Below the pieces are notes generated by a model, which was not told where the DNA came from, made no database searches, and saw only the letters and a program-made list of their open reading frames with translations. 64,000 nucleotides of DNA from the NCBI RefSeq assembly GCF_030052995.1, contig NZ_JASJPW010000001.1, forward strand, positions 2,160,001 through 2,224,000, given 5' to 3'. A program made the translations under genes and the position numbers. This DNA is from Gemmobacter sp. 24YEA27 (GTDB taxonomy: Bacteria > Pseudomonadota > Alphaproteobacteria > Rhodobacterales > Rhodobacteraceae). This document shows positions 19,747 to 29,852 of the stretch, piece after piece (positions within the stretch are counted from its first letter, which is position 1; each line of letters begins with the position of its first letter).

Positions 19747-19915
19747 CTGGTGCGCGCCCCGTTCCGGTCTGATGGTTCTGGCGCCTGATAGTCGCCACAG
19801 CCGCTGGTGGCAAGCGCCCGAAACGCCCTGCGAAGCAGCTCCGGCCGGATGCTTTGCCACCTTGAAGCCAGGGGACGCCCGGCCTAGTCTCGCGCCCGTC
19901 ACGAAGGAAGGCACC

Positions 19916-21100
19916 ATGGCCGGAAAACGCAGCATTTTCGAAGAGGTCGGCGAGACCTCGAATACCCCGAAACATCCGGGCAAGTCCGGCGTTGCAGGCG
20001 GGATGATCGATCAGGGCCACAGGGGCGCGCGCGGCGCGATCCGGGTCTGGCTGATTGTGCTTTTCCTGCTGGTCGTCGCGATGATCGTGGTCGGAGGGCT
20101 GACGCGCCTTACCGGCTCGGGCCTCTCGATCACCGAATGGCGCCCGGTCACCGGGGCGATCCCGCCGATGGATCTTGCAGCCTGGACGGCGGAATTTGAT
20201 AAATACCGCCAGACGCCGCAATACGAGCTGGCAAATACCGGCATGACGCTGGATCAGTTCAAGACGATCTATTGGTGGGAATGGGCACATCGCCAGCTTG
20301 GCCGCCTGGTCGGCCTGATCTGGGCCATTGGTTTCCTTGGCTTTTTGATCACGAAATCCATCCCTCCCCGCTGGTCAAAGCGGCTTTTGCTGATCGGGGC
20401 GCTTGGCGGGCTGCAGGGCGCGATCGGCTGGTGGATGGTGTCTTCGGGCCTCTCGGGCAGCATGATCCGCGTCGCCTCTTACCGGCTGGCGGTGCATCTG
20501 GGGCTGGCCTTCATCATCCTTGGTTTCATCGGCTGGTATGTCTTCCTGCTGTCGCGCAGCGAATCCGCCCTGATGACGGCCAGACGGGGCAGGGAGGCGA
20601 AGCTCTTCTCGATGTCCACCGGTCTGATGCATTTCGCCTTTCTGCAGATCCTTCTGGGGGCGCTGGTTGCAGGAATTGACGCCGGGCGTGCCTTTCCGAC
20701 CTGGCCCCTGATGGGCGACAGCTTCTTCCCGGCGGATGCGTTTTACGCGACCGATATGCAGGGCAATGTCCTGCCGGTTTGGCATGCCTTCTTTGAAAAT
20801 CCGGGCCTGGTGCAATTCATGCACCGGATGGCGGGGTATCTTCTGTTCATCTTCGGGGTGGTCGTCTGGCTGCGCGGCCGCAAATCCGCGCATCGTGATA
20901 CCAGGTTTGCGTTCAACATGGTTATGCTGATGCTGGTGGCTCAGGCCGGGCTTGGCATCATGGCGGTTCTCACCTCGGCGCATCTGCATGTGGCGATCAC
21001 CCATCAGATCGGCGCGGTGATCCTCTGGGTGCTGATCCTGCGCGCGCGCTACCTGTCGCAATACCCGGTTGCGGGCTCGATCCGGAAAGGAACCGCCTGA
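19916..21100 (+). CDS. ctaA: heme A synthase
   Basis: Integral membrane enzyme (394 residues) oxidising heme O to heme A for cytochrome aa3-type oxidases. About eight membrane helices are apparent. Alphaproteobacterial type-2 signatures include VVGGLTRLTGSGLSITEWRPVTG, YWWEWAHRQLGRLVGL with a heme-ligand histidine, VASYRLAVHLGLAF, FMHRMAGYLL and HVAITHQIGAV. The N-terminal ~35 residues are cytoplasmic and polar. It overlaps the following carboxypeptidase start by one base (TGATG). Confidence 0.95.
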   Translation: MAGKRSIFEEVGETSNTPKHPGKSGVAGGMIDQGHRGARGAIRVWLIVLFLLVVAMIVVGGLTRLTGSGLSITEWRPVTGAIPPMDLAAWTAEFDKYRQTPQYELANTGMTLDQFKTIYWWEWAHRQLGRLVGLIWAIGFLGFLITKSIPPRWSKRLLLIGALGGLQGAIGWWMVSSGLSGSMIRVASYRLAVHLGLAFIILGFIGWYVFLLSRSESALMTARRGREAKLFSMSTGLMHFAFLQILLGALVAGIDAGRAFPTWPLMGDSFFPADAFYATDMQGNVLPVWHAFFENPGLVQFMHRMAGYLLFIFGVVVWLRGRKSAHRDTRFAFNMVMLMLVAQAGLGIMAVLTSAHLHVAITHQIGAVILWVLILRARYLSQYPVAGSIRKGTA

Positions 21101-22575
21101 TGGCTGATGTTTATGACGCGCTGATGGCCCATGCCCGCGAGACCGCGGCGCTGGAACAGGTGGCGGGGCGGTTGTCCTGGGATCAGGAGACGATGATGCC
21201 GCGCGACGCCGCCGAACAGCGCGGCGAGGAAATGGCGGCGATGGAGGGTGTCTTGCATGCCCGCCGCTCTGACCCGCGTGTCGGAGACTGGCTGTCAAAG
21301 GTCGAGCCGGTTGAGCTGGTCGCCAAAGCCCAGGTTGCAAAAATCCGCCGCTCTTACGAGCGCGCGCTGAAAGTGCCGGCGCGGCTTTCGCAGGAGATCG
21401 CGCGGGTGACCTCGCTTTCCCAGGGCATCTGGGCCGAGGCGCGGGCGAATGAGGCGGTCCCGTCTTTCCTGCCGACGCTGGAGAAGGTCGTCGCGCTGAA
21501 ACGCGAGGAGGGCCAGGCGCTGGCCTCCGGTGGCGACAGCTATGACGCGATGCTGGATGATTACGAGCCGGGGATGACCGGCGCCGAATGCGCCGCGATG
21601 TTCGACGCGCTGCGCCCGCGCCTCGTGGCATTGCGCGAAAAAATCCTTGCCTCACCGCGCAAACCTGCTGCGCTGACCGGCAGTTTCGGGGCAGATGCCC
21701 AGATCCGGCTGTCGCGCCGCCTTGCGACGGTCTTTGGCTATGACATGCAACGGGGCCGCATCGACACCGCCGTGCATCCCTTCTGCTCGGGCTCGGGCGA
21801 TGATGTGCGCATCACCACCCGCGTGGCCGAAGGCGACCCCTTCAACTGCCTCTATTCCACCATCCACGAGACCGGCCATGCGGCCTATGAGCAGGGCGTC
21901 GATTCGGATTTCCTGCTGACCCCGATTGGTGGCGGCGTCTCGATGGGCGTCCATGAAAGCCAGAGCCGGATCTGCGAGAACCAGCTTGGCCGCTCGCGCC
22001 CCTTTACCGAATGGTTGTTCGGTGAGATGCGCGACCGTTTCGGCGAATTCGGTATCACCGACCCCGAAGAGTTCTTCGCCACCGTGAACCGCGTTGCGCC
22101 GGGCTATATCCGCACGGAATCGGACGAGGTGCATTACAACCTCCATGTCATGCTGCGCTTTGATCTCGAACGCGCGCTGATGGGCGGTGATCTGGCGGTT
22201 GCGGATCTGGAATCTGCCTGGAATGACCGCTTCCTGAAAGATTTCGGCGTGGCGGTCGACAAGCCCTCGAATGGGATGCTCCAGGACGTGCATTGGTCGG
22301 TTGGTCTGTTCGGCTATTTCCCGACCTATACGCTTGGCAATCTCTATGCCGGCTGCCTTTTCGAGGCGTTGCGCGCCGATCTGCCGGGGCTCCACCAGGA
22401 TCTGGCCGCAGGCGAGATCGGTGCAGCAAATGACTGGCTCAGGGAAAACCTCCGCCGTCACGGAGCCCTTTACAGCCCGCGCGAGACCATTGCCCGCGCC
22501 TGTGGCGAAGAGCCATCCGCAGGCCCGCTTCTGGATTATCTCGAAGCGAAATTCGGCGCGATTTACGGGTTCTGA
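21100..22575 (+). CDS. carboxypeptidase Taq (M32) metallopeptidase
   Basis: A 491-residue M32 peptidase removing C-terminal residues with a divalent metal. The zinc motif HETGHAAYEQ (HExxH) is central, preceded by HPFCSG and DVRITTRV and followed by MGVHESQSRICENQLGRS, which supplies the third ligand. Length and motif order match Thermus carboxypeptidase Taq. Its stop lies 12 bases inside the convergent MFS gene. Confidence 0.94.
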   Translation: MADVYDALMAHARETAALEQVAGRLSWDQETMMPRDAAEQRGEEMAAMEGVLHARRSDPRVGDWLSKVEPVELVAKAQVAKIRRSYERALKVPARLSQEIARVTSLSQGIWAEARANEAVPSFLPTLEKVVALKREEGQALASGGDSYDAMLDDYEPGMTGAECAAMFDALRPRLVALREKILASPRKPAALTGSFGADAQIRLSRRLATVFGYDMQRGRIDTAVHPFCSGSGDDVRITTRVAEGDPFNCLYSTIHETGHAAYEQGVDSDFLLTPIGGGVSMGVHESQSRICENQLGRSRPFTEWLFGEMRDRFGEFGITDPEEFFATVNRVAPGYIRTESDEVHYNLHVMLRFDLERALMGGDLAVADLESAWNDRFLKDFGVAVDKPSNGMLQDVHWSVGLFGYFPTYTLGNLYAGCLFEALRADLPGLHQDLAAGEIGAANDWLRENLRRHGALYSPRETIARACGEEPSAGPLLDYLEAKFGAIYGF

Positions 22576-23759
22576 GGCGCAGTCCGGGGCCGCAGCGCCA
22601 CGAGACCCATCGCCAGAACCGAGATGCCCGCGCCGATCAGAAACGGCGCGGAGGATCCCCAGCTGACCCAGGCCCAGCCGGCGGCGGTATTGCCGACCAG
22701 CATCACCACACCGCTTGCAAGGTTAAAGGCGCCGAACGCGCTGCCCCGGATCGCGGGCGGCGCAGTCGCCGCAATCATCGCACCCAAAAGCCCCTGGCTG
22801 AACCCCATATGCAGCCCCCAAAGCGCCACACCGGCCAGAAAGACCGGTGCGCTTTGCGCAGAACCCAGCACCAGATGCGCGCCCGCCAGAAGCCCGAGCC
22901 CGATCAGCAGCGGCACCTTCACCGGATCGCGCCCGGAGGCTGCCAGCCGGTCAGAGAAGATCCCCACCGGCCAGGCCGCCAGGGCATAAACCGCATGCAG
23001 CGCCACGATGATCAGCGGCACCCAGACCGGTGAGAACCCGGCCTCAAGTGCTTTCAACAGAAGGAATGCCTCGGAAAACCGCGCCAGCATGATCAGCCCC
23101 GCCAGCGCAATGACGCCCCTGACCGGAGCGGTCAGCCGCAGCGCATCGCGAAACCGGAAGCCGGAGCCCTTGCCAGCCTGTGCCGGCACCGGCTCTTTGA
23201 CCCGAAAGATCAGCAGAAAAATCGCGAAAGCCGCCGGCAGCGCCGCAAGCCAGAACACGATCCGGAAATCCCCGGCAAAGACCAGCATGGCGGCAATCGC
23301 GAGGAGCGGCCCGAGAAAGCCGCCCAGACTGTCGAGCGATTTCCTGAGGCCAAAGGCCGCGCCCCGTATCGCGGCCGGCGTGGCGGCGGCAATCATTGCA
23401 TCGCGTGGCGCAGACCGGATCCCCTTGCCAACCCGGTCCATCGCCTTGGCCAGCACGACCTGATCAAGGCTTATCGCGAGCGGAAAGATCAGCCGCGACA
23501 GCGCGCCAAGCCCGTAACCCAGCACGGCCAGTGGTTTTGCCCGCCCGGACCAGTCTGCCAGAACCCCGGAAAGCGCTTTGGTCACCGTGGCCACCGCCAC
23601 CGCCAGCCCCTCGATAAAGCCGATAACCAGCGCTGATGCTCCGAGCCCACTTGCCAGAAACACCGGCAAAAGCGTGTTCACCATCTCGGACGACACATCC
23701 ATCAGCAGGCTGACAAATCCCAGCATCCAGACCATGCGCGGAATCGGCAGAACTGTCAT
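22563..23759 (-). CDS. MFS transporter
   Basis: A 398-residue permease with about 12 hydrophobic helices. The conserved loop 2-3 motif appears as GVLADWSGRAKPLAVLGYG, and DRVGKGIRSAPRDAMIA is typical of a small group of drug/proton antiporter-like permeases that resemble arabinose-efflux proteins. The second half repeats IRGSAFGAFNLASG. The substrate is not readable. The gene converges with the M32 peptidase and overlaps it by 13 bp. Confidence 0.88.
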   Translation of the reverse strand: MTVLPIPRMVWMLGFVSLLMDVSSEMVNTLLPVFLASGLGASALVIGFIEGLAVAVATVTKALSGVLADWSGRAKPLAVLGYGLGALSRLIFPLAISLDQVVLAKAMDRVGKGIRSAPRDAMIAAATPAAIRGAAFGLRKSLDSLGGFLGPLLAIAAMLVFAGDFRIVFWLAALPAAFAIFLLIFRVKEPVPAQAGKGSGFRFRDALRLTAPVRGVIALAGLIMLARFSEAFLLLKALEAGFSPVWVPLIIVALHAVYALAAWPVGIFSDRLAASGRDPVKVPLLIGLGLLAGAHLVLGSAQSAPVFLAGVALWGLHMGFSQGLLGAMIAATAPPAIRGSAFGAFNLASGVVMLVGNTAAGWAWVSWGSSAPFLIGAGISVLAMGLVALRPRTAPQNP

Positions 23760-23837
23760 TCAGAGTTTCTCACGACACAGATAGTCCTCGGCCTGATGCA
23801 CAGCCCCGGCGGCGGCTGACAGGCCCAGCCGCCATCC

Positions 23838-24392
23838 TCACAAGCGGCGAAAGCGGTAGACCCGTGCCGGCGGCAGATTGGCCCAGACTTTGTGGCCCCT
23901 GTCCACCGCCAGCCCCAGATCGCTGATGATCTCGGGCGGCACCGGCGGGCGCGGGCCATAGGTGAATTGCACATATTCTCCATCGGGTTTCAGCACATCG
24001 AAGGCCGCACCGACAATCGCGCGGCGCACCGGGTCGAGCATCGACAGAAGCGGCAGGCCCGAGATGACCGTCGACACGCCGCTGCCGACAATTGCCCCCA
24101 CCTCCTGCGCGCCGGTCTTATGCACGGCGACGCGCGGAAATTTCCGCCGCAGGAAATCGACAAATTCATCATCCAGCTCGAAAAGCGTCAGGTTCTCGGG
24201 CGGCAGGCCGCGCGCAAGAATTGCTTCGGTAAACCTTCCGGTGCCGGGGCCGAATTCCACCACTTTGCCGCTGTTGGGGCCGATCGTCGCGGTCATCGCA
24301 CGGGCCAGCACCCGCGACGAAGGCGCGATGGCCGAGATCTGCCGGGGATTGCGCATAAGGCGCCTCCGGAACAATGCGAGATCACTTTCCAT
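23838..24392 (-). CDS. class I SAM-dependent methyltransferase, PmtA-like
   Basis: A 184-residue Rossmann methyltransferase. SAM motif I is VVEFGPGTGRFTEAIL, the acidic end of beta 2 is LFELDDEF, and later motifs are ISGLPLLSM and GEYVQFTYG. The N-terminus (RNPRQISAIAPSSRVLARAM) is characteristic of the alphaproteobacterial phosphatidylethanolamine N-methyltransferase/rRNA-dimethylase-like subgroup. PE methylation is therefore a reasonable but unproven role. Confidence 0.8.
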   Translation of the reverse strand: MESDLALFRRRLMRNPRQISAIAPSSRVLARAMTATIGPNSGKVVEFGPGTGRFTEAILARGLPPENLTLFELDDEFVDFLRRKFPRVAVHKTGAQEVGAIVGSGVSTVISGLPLLSMLDPVRRAIVGAAFDVLKPDGEYVQFTYGPRPPVPPEIISDLGLAVDRGHKVWANLPPARVYRFRRL

Positions 24393-24682
24393 CGCTTATC
24401 CTGTCTTCATGCGGGATTGCTCCCGGGTCATGTCCCAGGCCCATCCGCCGGATGAGCCGGTGTTTCGCAGCATCTCTTGCGGCACCATCGTTTCCGACAC
24501 GATCATGCCGCGCTCAGCGCGCCGCCGACCGGAAGGATGGCCACAGATGCCGCCTCTGACGCCCGTCCCGGGCCGTAAAAGCCCAGGCCGTACCCGTCGC
24601 AGCCTGGCGGGTCATGCCTACAGACGGATGACACGCTCGGGGGGAGATATCCGGCTCGGGTCTCCGGATCAGGGCCTTGGGC

Positions 24683-25152
24683 TCAGGTCTTGCGGAACTG
24701 ATCAAGGCTGACCACTTCAGCCTCCTGGCGCGGCGGGGGGCGGCATCCTCTGCCTCTTCCTCGCGCTCATCCGCCTCGTCTTCCTCATCGTCATCATCAT
24801 GCTGGCTTTCAAAGCGAAGCCCGAATTCGACCGAGGGATCGACAAAGGTCAGCACGGAATCAAAGGGGATCACCAGCGGCTCGGGCGAATTGCCGAAGTT
24901 AAGCGTTACGGTGAATCCCTCATCCGTGACCTCAAGCCCCGAGAACCAGTGCTGCAGCACCACCGTCATCTCGGTCGGGTAGCGCTCTTTCAGCCAATCG
25001 GCGATGGCAACATCGGGATGAGTGGTGTCAAAGGTGATAAAGAAGTGATGCGCTCCGGGCAGGCCATGTGCCGCCACGTCGTCCAGCACCGAGCGGATCA
25101 GGCCGCGCATAGCCTGATGCATCAGGTTTCCATAGTCGATACTGCGCGTCAT
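24683..25152 (-). CDS. sspB: SspB-family ClpXP adaptor (one-base frameshift near the 3' end)
   Basis: Alphaproteobacterial SspB delivers ssrA-tagged and other substrates to ClpXP. The beta-barrel domain covers residues ~1-115 (YGNLMHQAMRGLIRSVL, HHFFITFDTTHPDV, MTVVLQHWF, FGNSPEPLVIPFDSV). It is followed by an Asp/Glu-rich linker and should end in the ClpX-binding tail EVVSLDQFRKT. The tail is in frame only after one base is added to the six-G run at 24735-24740. The repaired protein is 156 residues; without repair the frame runs to 24514 through nonsense. Confidence 0.87.
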
Positions 25153-25282
25153 CCGGTTCCCCTGCCATTTCGCGCCACCATAAAACATCTGGCCGTCAAG
25201 GAAAGGGGCGAGCGCGCGCCTCTGGCCTAAAACTCGCGGCCTGCGGACAGGGCACCAGTGAAACTGACCCGATTTGAGGCAG

Positions 25283-26652
25283 TCACAAATGCGAGAGCAG
25301 CAGGGCGGCGCCGGCCGCCAGCGCCAGAACAAGCGGCATCGGAAGGCGCAGGCGCCAGAGCGCGACGCCGCTCGCCAAAGCAATGGCAAGCGAGAAGGGC
25401 TTCAGCGTCGCGAGGTCAGGCAGCAGCATCTGCACCGGTCCCGAGCCGATCTCGCGATGGCCGGTGAAGAGCACATGCAGGGCGAACCAGAGCGAGAGAT
25501 TGGCAATCACCCCGACGACAGCAGGCGTGATCCGCGCCATGGCTCCGGCAAGCACCGGCACCGCCAGCAGCCTGTCGATAAAAGGGCTCGCGGTGAAGAT
25601 GAACAGAAATGACGGCAGGAAGGTCATCCAGAGCGCGACGCCCGCGCCACCGAGCGCCATAAGGGGGCCGCCGTCCTGAAACCCCGCGATCCAGCCGGTG
25701 AATGAGGTCACAAGGATCAGCGGCCCCGGCGTCGATTCCGCCAGTGCCAGCCCGTCGATCATCTGCCCGGTCGTCAGCCAGCCGCGCAGATCGACCATTT
25801 CCTGCGCCATCCAGGCCATCAGCGCGTAAGCGCCGCCAAAGGCCAGCGCCGCCAGTTTCGCGAAAAAGACCCCGATCTCTGCCAGCCGTTCCGGCCCGAA
25901 GACCACCAGCACGGCCAGCGGCACAAGCCAGAGGCCCAGCCAGAGCGCCCCTTGCCAGACGGCCTCCCGCCAGATGTCACCGGCAGCCCGGGCGGGCGGG
26001 GGCAGTTCCGTGGCCGAGGGGCTGGCCGCGCGCAACGCTGGCCTGGATGCTGATCGGAGCGCCTGCATCCCGCCCCAAAGCGCAGCCGCCAGCAGGATCA
26101 GCGGGAAGGGCAGGGCAAAGACAAACAGGCCGAGAAAGGACAAAAGCGCGATGATCCGCGCCTCCCGCGTTTGCAGCGCCCTTTGCCCAAGCCGGATCAG
26201 GGCCGCCGCGACAATCGCCAGCACCGCCGCCTGGATGCCGGTAAACAGCACCGGAATCAGGGGGATGGTGCCAAACCCGGTATAGAGCGCCGCGAGAACT
26301 GTGATCAGCACCGCGCCCGGAGCCACAAAAAGCCCGCCCGCGATCAGCCCGCCTTTAACGCCGCGCAGCCGCCAGCCGATCCAGGTTGCAAGCTGCATCG
26401 CTTCGGGGCCGGGAAGCAGCATGCAAAAGGACAGCGCGCGCGCATAATCCTCCTCGCTGATCCAGGATTTTTCCTCCAGCGCCACCCGGTGCAGCAAAGC
26501 AATCTGCGCCGCCGGGCCGCCAAAGGACCAAAGGCCGATCCGCCAGAACGCGGCCGACACTTCAGCCAGCGACGGGCCGGGGCGCGCGCGGGAAAGGGCG
26601 CCTCGCGGCTGTCTGAGGGGGGGCTGGCTTTTGTCGGGCTGGCTGAGGTCAT
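25283..26652 (-). CDS. chrA: chromate transporter ChrA (one-base frameshift near the 5' end)
   Basis: Two-domain CHR permease (about 456 residues after repair) exporting chromate. Each half has about six helices: the first includes GLWSFGGPAAQIALLH and MLLPGPEAMQLATWIGWRL, the second LAALAFGGAYALMAWM and the repeat LALAESTPGPLILVTSF. The nearest literal start (GTG 26560) would cut the conserved N-terminal SLAEVSAAFWRI region. An ATG at 26652 joins it if one base is added to the seven-G run at 26617-26623. No chrB-like regulator is adjacent. Confidence 0.85.
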
Positions 26653-27826
26653 GACTGCCTGGACGCTAGCGGGGTTTTGTGACGGGGGGAAGACGTGCCC
26701 TGAATGCGCCCTGGACCGATTACGCCTCTCAGGCCGCAGTCTGGCGGCTCCCGTTGCCCGGCAGAGGGCACGGCTCCCGCCTCCCTTGCGCAGACATCAC
26801 GATCTGACCCCATCCCGCCGCCCCGCATTGCGCCGTGACCAGCTGGCGGGTGACAAATGGCTCAGCCCCGCCATCACGGGGTACACACGAGGCCACTCGG
26901 CCCGGACGCAGGTGCAGGTAAAGCGGCCCGCCAGATCCGTCCCGCGATGGGATTGACCGCTATTCCGGCTATCGGGCATGGCGGGGCCTGGAGCCTGATC
27001 ACGCGTTCCGCCCGCCAGCGGCATCAGGCGATGGCTTTGCACAGATCGCGGGGGATATGTTCGGATCCGGAGGGATTTCATGAACGCCAAAGCCCGGTGA
27101 GCCATACTGATCGTCTGAGGGAGCAGGTTCGGGAAAATGGTGTTGCCGGTGAGTTCCGGCCCAGACAGCGGATACTGCGCGATGTCTTTTCTGACGGCAC
27201 TGACGCATTCGCCGGGGCGAGTGCTGACCAGGCTGAAAGGGCGGGCGATGCAGGGATTTCGCGACAGCTGATGAGATCAAAGCGACGATCCGCAGTCGTG
27301 CACTGCCCCGCAGAAGGTAGGCTGGCGTGATGAGATTTCGCAGTCGATGATGATCAGCATTGGGTCCTAAGGCCAGAAGCTGCGACCGGTCGGACCGGAT
27401 TAGCCGGAGCAAAGGGCGCAGCTGGGTTCACGCGACAGGAAAGGCCGCCCGCTGCTATCGCGGTGCCGGGCGTGGGCGTTGCCGTATCGCGCGGAACAGG
27501 TTGCATATCGCGCCGGGGATCACGCCGATCCTGCCAGGTCTGGCCCTGCGGGGCCGGTCGGAACACGGCTGGACAGCGTGGCCTCGGTGAGCGGGGTTTG
27601 CGCATCGGGATGAGCGCTGCCTGTTGCTGCCGCTGAAACCACATGCCGGCCATGCGCCGCATCAAGGTGGGCACTTGCCGTCGCCTCTGTAGCGCGGCAG
27701 AGTTGGCCGCGCCGACCCTGTCGCATCAGCGTTACCGGAGCCGGCGATATGGTCCCTGGCCCCGCCACCCTTGCCGCCCTCGCCGGCGGCCAGGGTTGTT
27801 CAACATGCAATTCAACCGGAGCAGAC
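26653..27826. other. 1.2-kb stretch without a recognisable gene
   Basis: Several short frames are open on both strands, as expected at this GC content, but none has family features, consistent codon use or a good ribosome-binding site. I see no RNA gene or strong terminator. It separates chrA from the PHP gene and may be decayed sequence. Confidence 0.5.
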
Positions 27827-28765
27827 ATGGTCCGCCAATCCGCCTTCACCGCCCCTGGCCGCTTCTGGCGCGGAAATCTCCACAGCCATTCGGACCGCTC
27901 CGACGGCGCGCTGCCGCCTCAGGAAGTTTGCCGCCGTTATCAGGCGGAAGGCTATGATTTTCTTGCCCTGACCGATCACTATGTCGGGCATTACGACTAT
28001 CCGCTGGTTGATACCCGTCCGTTCCGGGCCGAAGGATTCACGACCATTCTGGGGGCAGAGCTGCATTCCGGCGCGATGGAAAACGGCGAGCTCTGGCATA
28101 TCCTTGCCGTTGGCCTGCCGCTGGACTTTCCGAAAGTGGGCAGCGCTGATTTCCATGCCCATCCGGGCCAGGAAACCGGCCCCGCGATCGCGGCTCGTGC
28201 CGCCGCCGCCGGTGCTTTCGTGACCATCGCGCATCCGCACTGGTCGGGGATGACCCTTGACGATGCGCGTTCGATCACCGCCGCCCATGCGGTCGAGATC
28301 TATAATCACGGCTCGGCTGTCGGCGCGGATCGCGGCGATGGCGGCACGATTGCCGATCTGCTGATCTCGGAAGGGCGCGACATTACCCTGATCGCGACCG
28401 ACGATTCCCATCTGGCGGTTCCCGACGCCTTTGGCGGCTGGACCATGGTGAAGGCTGAGGAAAACACCCCCGAAGCCCTGCTGGCAGCCCTGAAGCGCGG
28501 CGATTTCTATTCCAGCCAGGGCCCTGAAATCCATGACTTCCGTATCGAAGGCGACCGGGTCATCGTCGAATCGAGCGCCGTGGAATGGGTGATCGCCATC
28601 GGCCATGGGTCAAGCTCGAACGTCACACACGGATCCTCCATGACCCGCGCCGAAGTGCCGCTGAACTGGCAGGGCAACACGCCCTGGATCCGGGTTGTGG
28701 TGATAGATGCCGCCGGCCGGCGGGCCTGGACCAACCCGATCCGGCGTGACCAGGTTTCCGCCTGA
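27827..28765 (+). CDS. PHP-domain metal-dependent phosphoesterase, CehA/McbA-like
   Basis: A 312-residue hydrolase of the polymerase-and-histidinol-phosphatase superfamily. The metal ligands are visible in order: NLHSHSDRSDG, ALTDHYVGH, GAELHSG, IAHPHW and TDDSHL. This is the CehA/McbA-type layout, whose members hydrolyse carbamates or phosphoesters. The C-terminal ~90 residues form a beta-rich extension. ATG 27827 follows GGAGC; the frame is open further upstream but without homology. The substrate is unknown. Confidence 0.85.
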   Translation: MVRQSAFTAPGRFWRGNLHSHSDRSDGALPPQEVCRRYQAEGYDFLALTDHYVGHYDYPLVDTRPFRAEGFTTILGAELHSGAMENGELWHILAVGLPLDFPKVGSADFHAHPGQETGPAIAARAAAAGAFVTIAHPHWSGMTLDDARSITAAHAVEIYNHGSAVGADRGDGGTIADLLISEGRDITLIATDDSHLAVPDAFGGWTMVKAEENTPEALLAALKRGDFYSSQGPEIHDFRIEGDRVIVESSAVEWVIAIGHGSSSNVTHGSSMTRAEVPLNWQGNTPWIRVVVIDAAGRRAWTNPIRRDQVSA

Positions 28766-28799
28766 TCTAAATTCTCCCGCCGGAGGCAGTCGACAGCCG

Positions 28800-29678
28800 T
28801 CATGCCTCCGGCTGCGTCTGAAACGCACCATGCCCGCCAAGCTTGCGGCTGACGATCCGGCTGAGCTTTCGGTGCAGTGGCGTGATCCGGTGCCTGATAT
28901 GCATTGCCGCATAGACCGGCTGGCGCAGAACCGGCGCATCGGTCACCGCCATGACCTTGCCAGCGGCGATCATCTCCCGGGCGGTCGCCTCCAGCACATA
29001 GCCGGTGCCGCCCATTCCCATCAGAAGCGATGTGACCGAACCGCTTTGCCCGACAGAGATCGGTGAATTCACCAGGTCAGGCGTGACCTGGCGGTGCATT
29101 TCCTGAAAGGCGGGCGAGAAATGCGAAAAGATGAAGCGCTCCGGTCGCACCCCGGAAAGCGCAGTCACTTCGGTCGAGACCATTTGATAGCCAGCATCGC
29201 CAAGGCTTTCGAAATGCAGATCGGGGTGGGGTTTTGGTGAAAACATCACCGCGAAATCAAGGATCCCTGTGAGCAGATCCGCGCACATCTGATTGGAATA
29301 ATCGGGCTCGATATGAAGCGCGATATCGGGGAATTGCCGCCGGATCCCGACAACCCATTCACCCAGATAAATCGCCGAGAGGTCATTCTGGATCCCGAGC
29401 CGCAGAAGATGCCCGGCGCCGGTCGGCACCTGGATATGGCGGCGCGCCTCGTTCCATTCATGGCGCAGCATCCGGGCATGGGGCTCAAACCGTTTGCCTT
29501 CGGTTGTCAGCATGGTGCCGGCGCGGGAACGGTCAAAGAGCCGCGCGCCGAGCGCAGTTTCCAGCACCTGGAGGCGGGCCGAAATGGTGGATTGCGTGAC
29601 ACCGAGACGCTCGGCCGTGCGGTGGAAGCTGCGGCTTTCGGCAAGATCGAGGAAGGTCTCGATAAGTTCGATTTGCAT
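28800..29678 (-). CDS. LysR-family regulator divergent from the DMGDH-like genes
   Basis: A 292-residue LTTR with an N-terminal HTH (FLDLAESRSFHRTAERLGVTQSTISARLQVLE, residues ~8-40) and an effector-binding domain containing GQSGSVTSLLMGMGGTGYVLE. It is transcribed away from the oxidoreductase gene starting at 29853. By the usual LTTR arrangement it probably controls that catabolic cluster from the 174-bp shared intergenic region. The effector is unknown. Confidence 0.9.
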   Translation of the reverse strand: MQIELIETFLDLAESRSFHRTAERLGVTQSTISARLQVLETALGARLFDRSRAGTMLTTEGKRFEPHARMLRHEWNEARRHIQVPTGAGHLLRLGIQNDLSAIYLGEWVVGIRRQFPDIALHIEPDYSNQMCADLLTGILDFAVMFSPKPHPDLHFESLGDAGYQMVSTEVTALSGVRPERFIFSHFSPAFQEMHRQVTPDLVNSPISVGQSGSVTSLLMGMGGTGYVLEATAREMIAAGKVMAVTDAPVLRQPVYAAMHIRHRITPLHRKLSRIVSRKLGGHGAFQTQPEA

Positions 29679-29852
29679 GGCTGCGTTCTTTCTGAAGCCG
29701 CCGGGGGCAGGCCCCGGACCCCCGGACTATTGCCGCTATGAGGATGGCCAGGTGAGCGGTTCTGATCGGATAGGCCGATCAATAGCCACCTCTGCGCCGA
29801 ATTGAAAGGGGCGGGAAGCTGGCGGATATTGGCGGCAATCAGGGAGAATAAA

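Noticed and set aside
26653..27826. Several 60-160-codon ORFs between chrA and the PHP gene
   Set aside because: They overlap on both strands, lack ribosome-binding sites and show no recognisable domains.
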